Assembly: GCA_964597315.1 (NCBI GenBank)
Contig: CAZQXD010000035.1
Location: 1-41,510, forward strand
DNA from: CAZQXD01 sp964597315
Lineage (GTDB): Bacteria; Pseudomonadota; Gammaproteobacteria; Competibacterales; Competibacteraceae
Direction of reading: 5' to 3'
DNA: 41,510 nucleotides
In this document: positions 8,546-16,161 of the stretch, piece after piece
How positions within the stretch are numbered: the stretch's first letter is position 1
Layout: each line of letters opens with the position of its first letter
Notes under the pieces: generated by a model
What the model was told of the DNA's origin: nothing
What the model saw: the letters and a program-made list of their open reading frames with translations, nothing else
The model's database searches: none
Translations under genes and position numbers: made by a program

Positions 8546-9202
8546 TTACACAAACCCGGCAAAGGGGGTGGAAGGAGACCCATACACCCTATCCCGGGCC
8601 AGCAAGCTTTCCAATCCCGCTTCCGGCTCCACGCTGGTAAATAGCAGTTCGGCGAGATTCACAGCGGCGTTGGGAAAGCACCGGGGCGCCAGCCTGCCGC
8701 TCCGATGCTCTGTCCGGCGCTGATAACAGCCAGCGACCGGCTTCCGATAGACCTCCAGTCTCTGCTCCTGACTGTCTAGTAACCACACTTCGGGGATGCC
8801 ATGGCGGGCGTACAGGGGCAGTTTGAGCCGACGGTCGAACCGCGCCGTGGGGTCTGTCACCTCCACGAGCAGCAGGACATCCCGCGCCTCCGGGTGAGCG
8901 GCGGTGTAATAATCCTCCCGGTCTTGCAGCAGGGCGAAATCCGGCCGTGGTTCGGAGTCCTCCCCCAGGGTCACAGGGTTTTGCACGTCGATGATGGCTT
9001 GGCTGCCCAGCAATGCGGAAAACAGCCGGATCAGCAAACGAACCTTGCCGACATGTTCACAGCCGACGGTGGCCATGTCCAGGATGTCTCCATTGATCAG
9101 TTCGAACCGGTCCCGTTCGTTCAAAAGACCGGTCTCGCCCATCCTGCGGTAATCAGCCACCGTCCAGCGGTGGCGGGGGTGGTCTGTGTTACTGGTGGTC
9201 AT
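8546..9202 (-). CDS. Uma2 family endonuclease (DUF820)
   Basis: A 218-residue protein of the Uma2/DUF820 family, restriction-endonuclease-like folds of poorly known role that are abundant in cyanobacteria and some sulfur bacteria. The typical N-terminal TVADYRRM segment is followed by the acidic core: E34 in ELINGDI, D88 in RPDFALL and E114 in LLLVEV, which match the PD-(D/E)XK layout; then comes LPLYARHGIPEVWLLD. I chose ATG 9202 because a GAGAG lies about 8 nt upstream; a TTG at 9223 would add seven residues. No partner gene is adjacent, and the gene faces the secreted-protein gene across a terminator. Members often occur in many scattered copies and are used as markers of gene mobility. 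The nuclease assignment is by family; activity is not shown by the sequence. Confidence 0.88.
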   Translation of the reverse strand: MTTSNTDHPRHRWTVADYRRMGETGLLNERDRFELINGDILDMATVGCEHVGKVRLLIRLFSALLGSQAIIDVQNPVTLGEDSEPRPDFALLQDREDYYTAAHPEARDVLLLVEVTDPTARFDRRLKLPLYARHGIPEVWLLDSQEQRLEVYRKPVAGCYQRRTEHRSGRLAPRCFPNAAVNLAELLFTSVEPEAGLESLLARDRVYGSPSTPFAGFV

Positions 9203-9562
9203 GGGCGTCACTCTCGTCAACAATGATTAGGCCTTATTCGATAATAAGCACCACGATCTGACAAGGCGTGGACAAAAAATGTCACCAGTCTTAACAATCA
9301 CTTGGCGCAGCAATGGCTCTGAGGCAAGGGCCGTCAAACGCCGAACGTCCGGTGAATCACGCCCCACGCACTCAGGGGCGGGTAGGCGGTTCAGCCCCCA
9401 TGTCGGGCGGAACCAAGGTTCAACCTCGCCGGAATTTCGGGTCTTGGTTGCAAGCCCGACTGCCACCAAAAGATAACGTTTTCAGAAATAAGCCTCTGCA
9501 CGGAATGTTGCTTTGCCGCATAATCGTCATCATTCGATCAAGAGCTGGGGAAAGTAAAACTC
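9203..9562. other. 360-bp intergenic region with a coding-like remnant
   Basis: The gap between the divergent Uma2 and pyruvate carboxylase genes. Near 9231-9247 is a short AT-rich inverted repeat (CTTATT, 4-nt loop, AATAAG), plausibly part of the Uma2 promoter. Bases ~9310-9470 are GC-rich and coding-like on both strands; the minus-strand frame reads GLNRLPAPECVGRDSPDVRR, but there is no convincing start or ribosome-binding site. I treat it as a gene remnant or dispersed element. GGGGAAAG at 9546-9553 is the ribosome-binding site of the next gene. Confidence 0.4.
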
Positions 9563-12500
9563 ATGACATCAGCGCCCGCCACGCAGATCCGCCGCCTGTT
9601 GGTGGCCAACCGCAGCGAAATCGCCATCCGCGCCATGCGGGCCGCCGCCGAACTGGGCATCCACACAGTAGCGGTGTATTCCGAGGAAGACCGCTTTGCC
9701 CTACACCGCTTCAAGGCCGACGAGAGCTATTTGATCGGTAAGGGAAAAAAGCCCATCGCCGCCTATCTGGATATTGAGGATATTTTGCGGGTGGCCAAGG
9801 AGGCCCGGGTGGACGCCATTCATCCCGGCTATGGATTTCTGTCCGAGAACCCCGACTTCGCTCAACGCTGCGCCGAGGAGGGCATCATCTTTATCGGTCC
9901 CTCCCCCGAGGTGATGCGCGCCCTGGGCAATAAGGTGTCGGCCCGCAACCTGGCCGTGGCCGCCGGGGTGCCGGTGATGCCGGCCACCGATCCCCTGCCC
10001 CGGGACTTGGAGGCGGTCAAGCATCTGGCGGCACAGGTGGGCTATCCGCTGATGCTCAAGGCCAGTTGGGGTGGCGGCGGTCGGGGCATGCGGGTGGTGG
10101 AGGACGAGCGCCAGCTAGGGGAGCTGCTGAACGTGGCCCGCCGGGAGGCCCAAGCTGCCTTCGGCAACGACGAGGTGTATCTGGAGAAGCTTGTCCGCCG
10201 GGCCAGACATGTGGAGGTGCAGGTGCTGGGCGACCACCACGGCAACCGGGTCCACCTGTTCGAGCGGGAATGCTCCATGCAGCGGCGCAACCAGAAGGTC
10301 GTGGAGCGGGCGCCGGCGCCGTATCTGTCTTCCGAACAGCGCCAAGCCCTGTGCGAGGCGGCCCTGAAGCTGGCTCGGGCCGTCGACTATACCTGCGCCG
10401 GGACCATGGAATTCCTGATGGACGCCGATACCGGAGCGTTCTATTTTATCGAGGTCAATCCCCGGGTCCAGGTGGAGCATACGGTGACCGAGGAGGTCAC
10501 TGGCATCGACATCGTCAAGGCCCAGATCCGCATCTGCGAGGGGGCGGCCATCGGCGGCCCGGAAAGCGGCGTACCGGCCCAGGAAGACATCCAACTGGCC
10601 GGCCATGCCCTGCAATGCCGACTCACCACCGAGGACCCGGAAAACCAGTTCATCCCCGACTACGGCCGGATACGGGTCTACCGGGGGGCCACCGGTTTCG
10701 GTATCCGCCTGGACGGGGGTACGGCCTATTCCGGGGCGCTGATCACCCCGTTCTATGACTCCTTACTGGAAAAAGTCACCGCCTGGGCGCCCCAGGCCGA
10801 GGACGCCGTGCGGCGCATGGACCGGGCGCTGCGGGAGTTCCGCATCCGGGGGGTGACCACCAACCTGGCCTTCCTGGAAAATCTGATCAATCACCCCAAG
10901 TTCCTGACCGGGGATTACACTACCCGGTTCATCGACGAGACCCCGGAGCTGTTCGAGTTTCCCCGCCGCCGGGACCGGGCCACCCGGCTGCTGACATTTA
11001 TCGGCGATGTGGTGGTCAACGGCAACCCGGAGGTGGACGGTCGGCCCCATCCCGGCGCCCTGCCGGACCCGATCATGCCCAAGGATTTTCCTTTTGACCT
11101 GCGCCCCGGCACCCGGCAGTTGCTCATGAATCTGGGGCCGGAGGGCTTCGCCCACTGGATGAAAGACCAGCAACGGATTCTGCTCACCGACACCACCCTG
11201 CGCGATGCTCACCAGTCCCTGCACGCCACTCGCATGCGCAGCCGGGATATGTGGGAGATCGCCCCCTATTACGCCCGGGGCCTGCCGGAGCTGTTCTCCA
11301 TGGAGTGCTGGGGCGGAGCCACTTTCGACGTGGCCATGCGGTTTCTGAAGGAGGACCCCTGGGAGCGGTTGGCGGCCCTGCGCGAGCGCATCCCCAATAT
11401 TCTGCTCCAGATGCTGCTGCGAGGCGCCAACGCCGTGGGCTATACCAGCTACCCGGACAACGTGGTGCGTTATTTCGTCAAGCAGGCCGCCGGGGCGGGC
11501 ATTGACCTGTTCCGGGTGTTTGACTCCCTGAACTGGGTGGAGAATATGCGCATGGCCATGGACGCCGTGGCCGAGGAGGGCAAGCTTTGCGAGGCGACCA
11601 TCTGCTATAGCGGAGATATGCTGGCCCCCGGTCCCAATCAGTACGATCTCAAATATTACCTGACCATGGCCAGGGAGTTGGAAAAGGCCGGCGCCCATAT
11701 CCTGGGCATCAAGGACATGGCCGGGGTGGCCAAGCCAGCGGCCATCCGCAAGCTGGTCTCGGAACTCAAGCAGGAGATCGGTCTGCCCATCCATTTCCAT
11801 ACCCACGACACCTCGGGGATCAGCGCCGCCTCGGTGCTGGCGGCGGTGGAAGCTGGGGTGGACGCCGCCGATGGGGCCATGGACGCCATGAGCGGACTGA
11901 CCTCCCAGCCCAATCTGGGCGCTATCGTCGAGGCCCTGCGGGGCGCCGACCGGGATTCGGGCCTGGACCGCATGGCCCTGCGGGCCATTAGCACCTATTG
12001 GGAAGGGGTGCGCCGCTACTATGCCGCCTTCGAGTCGGAAATTCGCGCCGGCACCGCCGATGTCTACCGCCACGCCATGCCCGGAGGCCAGTACACCAAT
12101 CTCCGGGAACAGGCCCGGGCCTTGGGCATCGAACATCACTGGCCGGAAGTGGCGGAGATGTACGCCCGGGTCAACGAACTGTTCGGGGATATCGTCAAGG
12201 TCACTCCGTCTTCCAAGGTAGTGGGGGACATGGCCTTGTATATGGTCACTTCTGGATTGACCCCCGAGGACGTGCTGGACCCGGACAAGGAGATCGCCTT
12301 TCCAGAGTCGGTGGTGTCCATGTTCCGGGGTGACCTGGGTCAGCCCCCGGGCGGCTGGCCTAAGGACCTGCAAAAGAAAATCCTCAAGGATCAACAGCCC
12401 CATACCCGCCGCCCCGGGGAGGATCTGCCCCCGGCGGACCTGGAGGCGGAGCGGGCCAAGGCCGCCGAACTGGCGGGCCGGGAGATCAGCGACACCGACC

Positions 12501-13024
12501 TGGCGTCCTATCTGATGTACCCCAAGGTGTTCACGGACTACGCCCGCCATCGGACCGACTACGGCAATGTCTCGGTGCTGCCCACCCCGGTGTTCTTTTA
12601 TGGCCTGGACGACGAGCGGGAAATCGCCGTGGACATCGACGTGGGCAAAACCCTGGTCCTGCGCTATCAGGCGGTGAGCGAGGCCGACGCTGAGGGTCAC
12701 CGCAAGGTGTTTTTCGAACTCAACGGCCAGCCCCGGGTGGTGAAAGTCACCGACCGCAGCTTGGCGGTGGTCGGTCAGGCCCGGCCCAAGGCCGACCCCG
12801 CCAACCCCGCCCATATCGCCGCGCCCATGCCCGGACTGGTGGTCAGCGTGGCCGCCGCCGTGGGCCTGAAAGTGGCCAAGGGCGACCCGCTGCTGTCCAT
12901 TGAGGCCATGAAGATGGAGACCAGCATCAACGCCGAGCGGGACGGGGTGGTCAAGGCGGTTCATGTGACCGTGGGCGCCCAGGTGGACGCCCATGATCTG
13001 CTGGTGGAACTGGAGGAGGGCTGA
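9563..13024 (+). CDS. pyc: Pyruvate carboxylase, single-chain
   Basis: A full-length 1153-residue biotin enzyme that carboxylates pyruvate to oxaloacetate with bicarbonate and ATP, feeding the TCA cycle and gluconeogenesis. Biotin carboxylase domain, residues ~1-460: VANRSEIAIR at the start, a glycine-rich ATP loop around 165-175 and the FIEVNPRVQVEH motif. Carboxyltransferase domain from ~540: DTTLRDAHQS with metal ligand D543, GIKDMAGV carrying the catalytic Lys, and the HFHTHDT metal-binding His pair. A pyruvate carboxylase C-terminal region follows, and the biotin-carrier domain ends with EAMKME, biotinyl Lys1117. Order and length match classical alpha-4 enzymes. ATG 9563 has GGGGAAAG upstream. 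The gene stands alone; no birA or regulator is adjacent. A one-chain form is less usual in gammaproteobacteria, where two-subunit or oxaloacetate decarboxylase-like forms are common. Confidence 0.96.
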   Translation: MTSAPATQIRRLLVANRSEIAIRAMRAAAELGIHTVAVYSEEDRFALHRFKADESYLIGKGKKPIAAYLDIEDILRVAKEARVDAIHPGYGFLSENPDFAQRCAEEGIIFIGPSPEVMRALGNKVSARNLAVAAGVPVMPATDPLPRDLEAVKHLAAQVGYPLMLKASWGGGGRGMRVVEDERQLGELLNVARREAQAAFGNDEVYLEKLVRRARHVEVQVLGDHHGNRVHLFERECSMQRRNQKVVERAPAPYLSSEQRQALCEAALKLARAVDYTCAGTMEFLMDADTGAFYFIEVNPRVQVEHTVTEEVTGIDIVKAQIRICEGAAIGGPESGVPAQEDIQLAGHALQCRLTTEDPENQFIPDYGRIRVYRGATGFGIRLDGGTAYSGALITPFYDSLLEKVTAWAPQAEDAVRRMDRALREFRIRGVTTNLAFLENLINHPKFLTGDYTTRFIDETPELFEFPRRRDRATRLLTFIGDVVVNGNPEVDGRPHPGALPDPIMPKDFPFDLRPGTRQLLMNLGPEGFAHWMKDQQRILLTDTTLRDAHQSLHATRMRSRDMWEIAPYYARGLPELFSMECWGGATFDVAMRFLKEDPWERLAALRERIPNILLQMLLRGANAVGYTSYPDNVVRYFVKQAAGAGIDLFRVFDSLNWVENMRMAMDAVAEEGKLCEATICYSGDMLAPGPNQYDLKYYLTMARELEKAGAHILGIKDMAGVAKPAAIRKLVSELKQEIGLPIHFHTHDTSGISAASVLAAVEAGVDAADGAMDAMSGLTSQPNLGAIVEALRGADRDSGLDRMALRAISTYWEGVRRYYAAFESEIRAGTADVYRHAMPGGQYTNLREQARALGIEHHWPEVAEMYARVNELFGDIVKVTPSSKVVGDMALYMVTSGLTPEDVLDPDKEIAFPESVVSMFRGDLGQPPGGWPKDLQKKILKDQQPHTRRPGEDLPPADLEAERAKAAELAGREISDTDLASYLMYPKVFTDYARHRTDYGNVSVLPTPVFFYGLDDEREIAVDIDVGKTLVLRYQAVSEADAEGHRKVFFELNGQPRVVKVTDRSLAVVGQARPKADPANPAHIAAPMPGLVVSVAAAVGLKVAKGDPLLSIEAMKMETSINAERDGVVKAVHVTVGAQVDAHDLLVELEEG

Positions 13025-13128
13025 GCCTGTACATGGCTGGTCCGGGCCTGCCCATGAGAGGATAATAGAGACGGAGCAGGCCGAGCGGCCTAGGCCGGAT
13101 GCCCCGCCGCACGGCGCCTGAAGCCACC

Positions 13129-13147
13129 GGGACCGGTTGCCGGTCCC
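13129..13147 (+). promoter_or_regulatory. Perfect hairpin in the queC leader
   Basis: GGGACCGG, a TTG loop and CCGGTCCC form a perfect 8-bp stem that ends 22 nt before the queC ATG. There is no T-run, so it is not a typical terminator, and I see no preQ1 riboswitch consensus. It could shape the leader mRNA or terminate weakly after pyc. Confidence 0.35.
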
Positions 13148-13169
13148 CCGACGTATCGAGAGACACACC

Positions 13170-13853
13170 ATGTATGACGCTCTGGTTGTCCTGTCCGGCG
13201 GACAGGACTCCACCACCTGTCTGTATTGGGCCTTGGACCGCTTCGGTCCCGATAAAGTGACCACCATCACTTTCGACTACGGCCAGCGCCACCGCATCGA
13301 ATTGGATTGCGCCCGTAAAGTGGCCGAGCTGGCCGGTGTACCCAACGCCGTGCTGCCCATCGACACCTTTACCGCCCTAGGGGGCAGCGCCCTGACCGAC
13401 CGGCGGGTCGAGGTCCAAGGGGAGTTGGACCCGCACAGCCAGTTACCCAATACCTTCGTGCCTGGCCGCAACTTGATTTTCCTGACCTTCGCCGCCGCCT
13501 ACGCCTATCAGCGGGGCATCCACTATCTGGTGACCGGGGTAGCCCAGACCGACTACAGCGGCTACCCGGACTGCCGTGAGGCCACCCTCAAGGCTCTGGA
13601 GCAGGCCATCCGGTTGGGGATGGAGTACGAACTCACCCTGCATACCCCGCTGATGTTCAAGTCCAAGGGGGACACGGTGCTGATGGCCCGGGACCTAGGG
13701 GCGCTGCCAGCCATGGCCTGGACCCACACCTGCTATAACGGCGTCCAGCCCCCTTGCGGCCAGTGCCCGGCCTGTCAGTTGCGGGCCAAGGGCTTCGCCG
13801 AGGCCGGCCTGGCCGACCCCTTGGTGGTGCGGTTCCAGGAGGCCGCCCCATGA
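13170..13853 (+). CDS. queC: 7-cyano-7-deazaguanine synthase QueC
   Basis: QueC makes preQ0 from 7-carboxy-7-deazaguanine, ATP and ammonia, in the queuosine pathway. The 227-residue protein opens with the PP-loop SGGQDS at residues 9-14 and ends with the four-Cys zinc site in CYNGVQPPCGQCPACQL. Length and motifs are standard. The frame extends upstream to a TTG, but ATG 13170, with GAGAGA at 13158-13163, gives the canonical N-terminus. It is the first gene of a compact operon: its stop overlaps the next start as ATGA at 13850. The next two genes encode the two steps that precede QueC, so this is a preQ0 synthesis unit. No queF, tgt or folE is visible in the window. Confidence 0.97.
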   Translation: MYDALVVLSGGQDSTTCLYWALDRFGPDKVTTITFDYGQRHRIELDCARKVAELAGVPNAVLPIDTFTALGGSALTDRRVEVQGELDPHSQLPNTFVPGRNLIFLTFAAAYAYQRGIHYLVTGVAQTDYSGYPDCREATLKALEQAIRLGMEYELTLHTPLMFKSKGDTVLMARDLGALPAMAWTHTCYNGVQPPCGQCPACQLRAKGFAEAGLADPLVVRFQEAAP

Positions 13854-14893
13854 ACGCCCGGCTGTATCACGCCGCCGCCGCCACCGTGCAGGCGGCCCGC
13901 CGGGTGGAGGGCTTGCGCGGCGGTCGGCTTCACGGTCACGGCTTTTTGATCCGGGCCAGGGCGGCCGCTCCGGGCCTTGCCGGGGACGGTGGCGCGACCC
14001 TGGAGGCCCGCCTTGCCGCCGCCGCCGCCCCTTTGGATTACAGCCTGCTCAACGACCATCTCCGGCAACCCGATAATACCGCCCTGGCCCGCTGGATCGT
14101 CGAGCGCCTAGACCTGCCCTGCCCGGTCCAGGTGGGGGTGCGGGCCACCCGGGACCAGGGCGTGGAGCTGGACTTCGATGGCCGTTCCCGGCTGTGGCGG
14201 CGGTTTCGCTTCGAGGCCGCCCACCAGCTCCCACATGTGCCCCCGGGACATCAGTGTGGACGCATGCACGGCCACGGTTTCGAGGTGATTCTCCACGTCC
14301 ACGGAGATGCCGATCTGGATGACGCCGATCTGGAAGCCGCCTGGGCGCCTCTGCATGCCCAGCTAAACTACGCCTGTCTGAACGACCTGCCGGGTCTGGA
14401 CAATCCCACCAGCGAGCGGCTGGCCGCCTGGCTATGGGAGCGTCTACAGCCGGAACTGCCGGCGTTGTGCCGGGTGACGGTGTTCGAAACCGTCACCGCC
14501 GGCTGCCACTATGACGGCCAGAGTTACCGAATCTGGAAGGAACAACGTTTCGAGGCCGCCCTGCGTCTGGACCAGGCCCCGGAGGGCGATCCCCGCCGTC
14601 GGCTTCACGGCCATAGTTATCTGATCCGCCTGCACCTGAGCGCCCCTTTGGATCGGGTGTTGGGCTGGACGGTGGATTATGGGGATGTCAAAGCCCTGTT
14701 CAAGCCCGTTTACGACGCCCTGGACCACCACCGCCTGGACGTTCTGCCGGGCCTGGCCTCCCCGGAGCCAGCCGGGTTGTTGCCGTGGATTCGGGAACGC
14801 ATGGCCGGACGGTTGCCCCAACTCGACCGCATCGATCTGTACCAGATCCCCGGCCGCGGCGCCCTGCTGTGCTGGGGCGGGGCCAGGCCGTGA
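13850..14893 (+). CDS. queD: 6-carboxy-tetrahydropterin synthase QueD with three tandem PTPS domains
   Basis: QueD turns dihydroneopterin triphosphate into 6-carboxy-tetrahydropterin. This 347-residue form has three T-fold domains, roughly 1-117, 118-230 and 231-347, each with a HGH motif (H28/H30, H140/H142, H253/H255). Only domain 2 keeps the full zinc triad (H125, H140, H142), the nucleophile C136 in GHQCGRMHGH and the pterin-anchoring E213; yet its expected Asp-His is Asn173-Tyr174. Only domain 3 keeps Asp-His (D292, H293), and it has lost the Cys, one zinc His and the Glu. Domain 1 is degenerate at nearly all sites. In rat PTPS the Cys and the Asp-His of the triad come from neighbouring subunits, so one complete site could form between domains 2 and 3. 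A three-domain chain would mimic the natural trimer. Start ATG overlaps the queC stop. Confidence 0.92.
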   Translation: MNARLYHAAAATVQAARRVEGLRGGRLHGHGFLIRARAAAPGLAGDGGATLEARLAAAAAPLDYSLLNDHLRQPDNTALARWIVERLDLPCPVQVGVRATRDQGVELDFDGRSRLWRRFRFEAAHQLPHVPPGHQCGRMHGHGFEVILHVHGDADLDDADLEAAWAPLHAQLNYACLNDLPGLDNPTSERLAAWLWERLQPELPALCRVTVFETVTAGCHYDGQSYRIWKEQRFEAALRLDQAPEGDPRRRLHGHSYLIRLHLSAPLDRVLGWTVDYGDVKALFKPVYDALDHHRLDVLPGLASPEPAGLLPWIRERMAGRLPQLDRIDLYQIPGRGALLCWGGARP

Positions 14894-15534
14894 CCTATTC
14901 GGTCAAGGAACTCTTCTACACCCTGCAAGGGGAGGGCGCCCAGAGCGGCCGCCCGGCGGTGTTTTGCCGGTTTACTGGCTGCAATCTGTGGAGTGGCCGG
15001 GAGCCGCACCGGGCCCGGGCCATCTGCCAGTTCTGCGACACCGACTTTGTAGGCGTGGACGGTCCTGGGGGCGGCAAGTTCGCCACTGCCGGGCAACTGG
15101 CTGCCGCCGTGGCCGCTTGTTGGCCGGCGGGTTCGACCCGTGCTCGGCCCTATGTGGTCTGCACCGGCGGCGAGCCGCTGTTGCAACTGGACGCCGCCCT
15201 GGTGGACGCCTTTCATGCCCAAGGTTTCGAAGTGGCGGTGGAGACCAATGGCACCGTGGCCCCCCCCCTGGGCTTAGATTGGATCTGCGTCAGCCCCAAG
15301 GCCGCCGCCCCTCTGGCGGTGCGGGCCGGAGACGAGCTGAAACTGGTCTATCCCCAGACCGAACCGGAGGCCCAGCCAGTGTGTTTCGAGGGGTTGGACT
15401 TCCAGTATTTCTATTTGCAGCCCATGGACGGTCCCGGCGCGGCCGCCAATACTCGGGCGGCGGTGGACTATTGCCTGGCCCATCCTCAATGGCGGTTGAG
15501 CCTACAAACCCATAAAACGGTGGGCATTCCATGA
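14890..15534 (+). CDS. queE: 7-carboxy-7-deazaguanine synthase QueE (radical SAM)
   Basis: QueE is the radical SAM enzyme that contracts 6-carboxy-tetrahydropterin to 7-carboxy-7-deazaguanine, using SAM, Mg2+ and a [4Fe-4S] cluster. The protein has 214 residues when started at GTG 14890, which overlaps the queD stop as GTGA; an upstream frame from 14785 runs inside queD and is not credible. VKELFYTLQGEG at the N-terminus is typical. The cluster cysteines are spaced CX14CX2C (first in GCNLWSG, the pair in CQFCDTDF), the variant known from Burkholderia multivorans QueE rather than the general CX3CX2C. CTGGEPLLQ is the GGE SAM-binding motif. Third gene of the operon; its stop overlaps the MazG-like start. 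Confidence 0.96.
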   Translation: MTYSVKELFYTLQGEGAQSGRPAVFCRFTGCNLWSGREPHRARAICQFCDTDFVGVDGPGGGKFATAGQLAAAVAACWPAGSTRARPYVVCTGGEPLLQLDAALVDAFHAQGFEVAVETNGTVAPPLGLDWICVSPKAAAPLAVRAGDELKLVYPQTEPEAQPVCFEGLDFQYFYLQPMDGPGAAANTRAAVDYCLAHPQWRLSLQTHKTVGIP

Positions 15535-15839
15535 CCCTGGATGAACTGCAACAACAGGTGGACGACTGGCTGCGCGGCCATGGCGGCTACTGGGATAAGT
15601 TTCAGATTCTGGCCCGTCTCACCGAGGAGCTGGGGGAGGTGGCCGCCGACCTGCAACGCCAAGAGGGCCTGCGGCCCCGCAAGACCGAAGTGGACCTGGC
15701 GGGGGAGGTGGGGGATTTGTTGTTCACCGTGGAGGCCTTCGCCAACGCCAACGGCATTCGCCTGGAGGACTGCTTCGGGCGGGTGATGGAAAAGTACCAG
15801 GTCCGGGACGGGGCGGCCTGGCGGGCGCAGGATAGATGA
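15531..15839 (+). CDS. MazG-like nucleotide pyrophosphohydrolase
   Basis: A 102-residue all-alpha NTP pyrophosphohydrolase of the MazG superfamily. It shows the metal-binding EELGEV motif (residues ~34-39) and the second motif EVGDLLF (~60-66), giving the EExxE...ExxD pattern. Single short domain, so closer to MazG-like or iMazG proteins than to the two-domain housekeeping MazG. ATG 15531 overlaps the queE stop (ATGA), so it is translationally coupled to queuosine synthesis. Substrate is unknown. A role in clearing a nucleotide by-product or sanitising modified pterin or guanine nucleotides would be inference. It is the last gene of the operon; no clear terminator follows. Confidence 0.88.
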   Translation: MTLDELQQQVDDWLRGHGGYWDKFQILARLTEELGEVAADLQRQEGLRPRKTEVDLAGEVGDLLFTVEAFANANGIRLEDCFGRVMEKYQVRDGAAWRAQDR

Positions 15840-15927
15840 GTTCGCTACCGTCTTGGTTTTCAATCCAGACCATGATGCGGTTCGCGTCGCTCACCTCATC
15901 CTACAATTATCAACCTATTGCAGTGCC

Positions 15928-16024
15928 GTAGGGTGGGCACCGCCCACCAGCTCTTGGGGGACCACACCGCCACCGGCAAGGGCGTCAACGGTGGGCAATG
16001 CCCACCCACCCTTCTCAGCCCGTA
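15928..16024. repeat. Dispersed palindromic repeat, GTAGGGTGGGC family (copy Y3)
   Basis: Begins GTAGGGTGGGCACCGCCCACC and continues to a facing GGTGGGCAATGCCCACCC. The same family occurs at 37782-37850 and 38011-38078. This copy has a different centre. It lies in the 322-bp gap (15840-16161) between the convergent que operon and apaH. The rest of the gap holds only a short coding-like segment, described separately, and no terminator I can recognise. Confidence 0.75.
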
Positions 16025-16026
16025 GC

Positions 16027-16110
16027 CTGCCGAAGACGTATTTTCCCGAGGTGGCGGAACTGCGAGAGGTACATAACATGCTAGCTGAAACGGTAGGGAT
16101 GTGGGCGCTG
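16027..16110 (+). pseudogene. Possible remnant of an Rpn-type transposase/nuclease C-terminus
   Basis: About 28 codons read LPKTYFPEVAELREVHNMLA and onward. This resembles, from memory, the C-terminal segment of Rpn/PD-(D/E)XK transposase-like proteins (LxEVxxMLAERV pattern). No upstream nuclease domain is present; the sequence abuts repeat Y3. The frame runs on into the antisense of apaH, so the fragment has lost its end too. Weak evidence. Confidence 0.22.
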
Positions 16111-16161
16111 GTGAACCGATCAGTGGCGGCTGATGGCTGGCGGTTGACGACCGACTGGGAA

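Noticed and set aside
13025..13169. preQ1 riboswitch in the queC leader
   Set aside because: The leader is GC-rich and lacks the A-rich tail and loop consensus of preQ1-I or preQ1-II; only a simple perfect hairpin is present.
10763..13270. 835-codon minus-strand frame opposite pyruvate carboxylase
   Set aside because: Antisense shadow of a strongly conserved gene; composition is Gly/His/Gln-rich without any domain.
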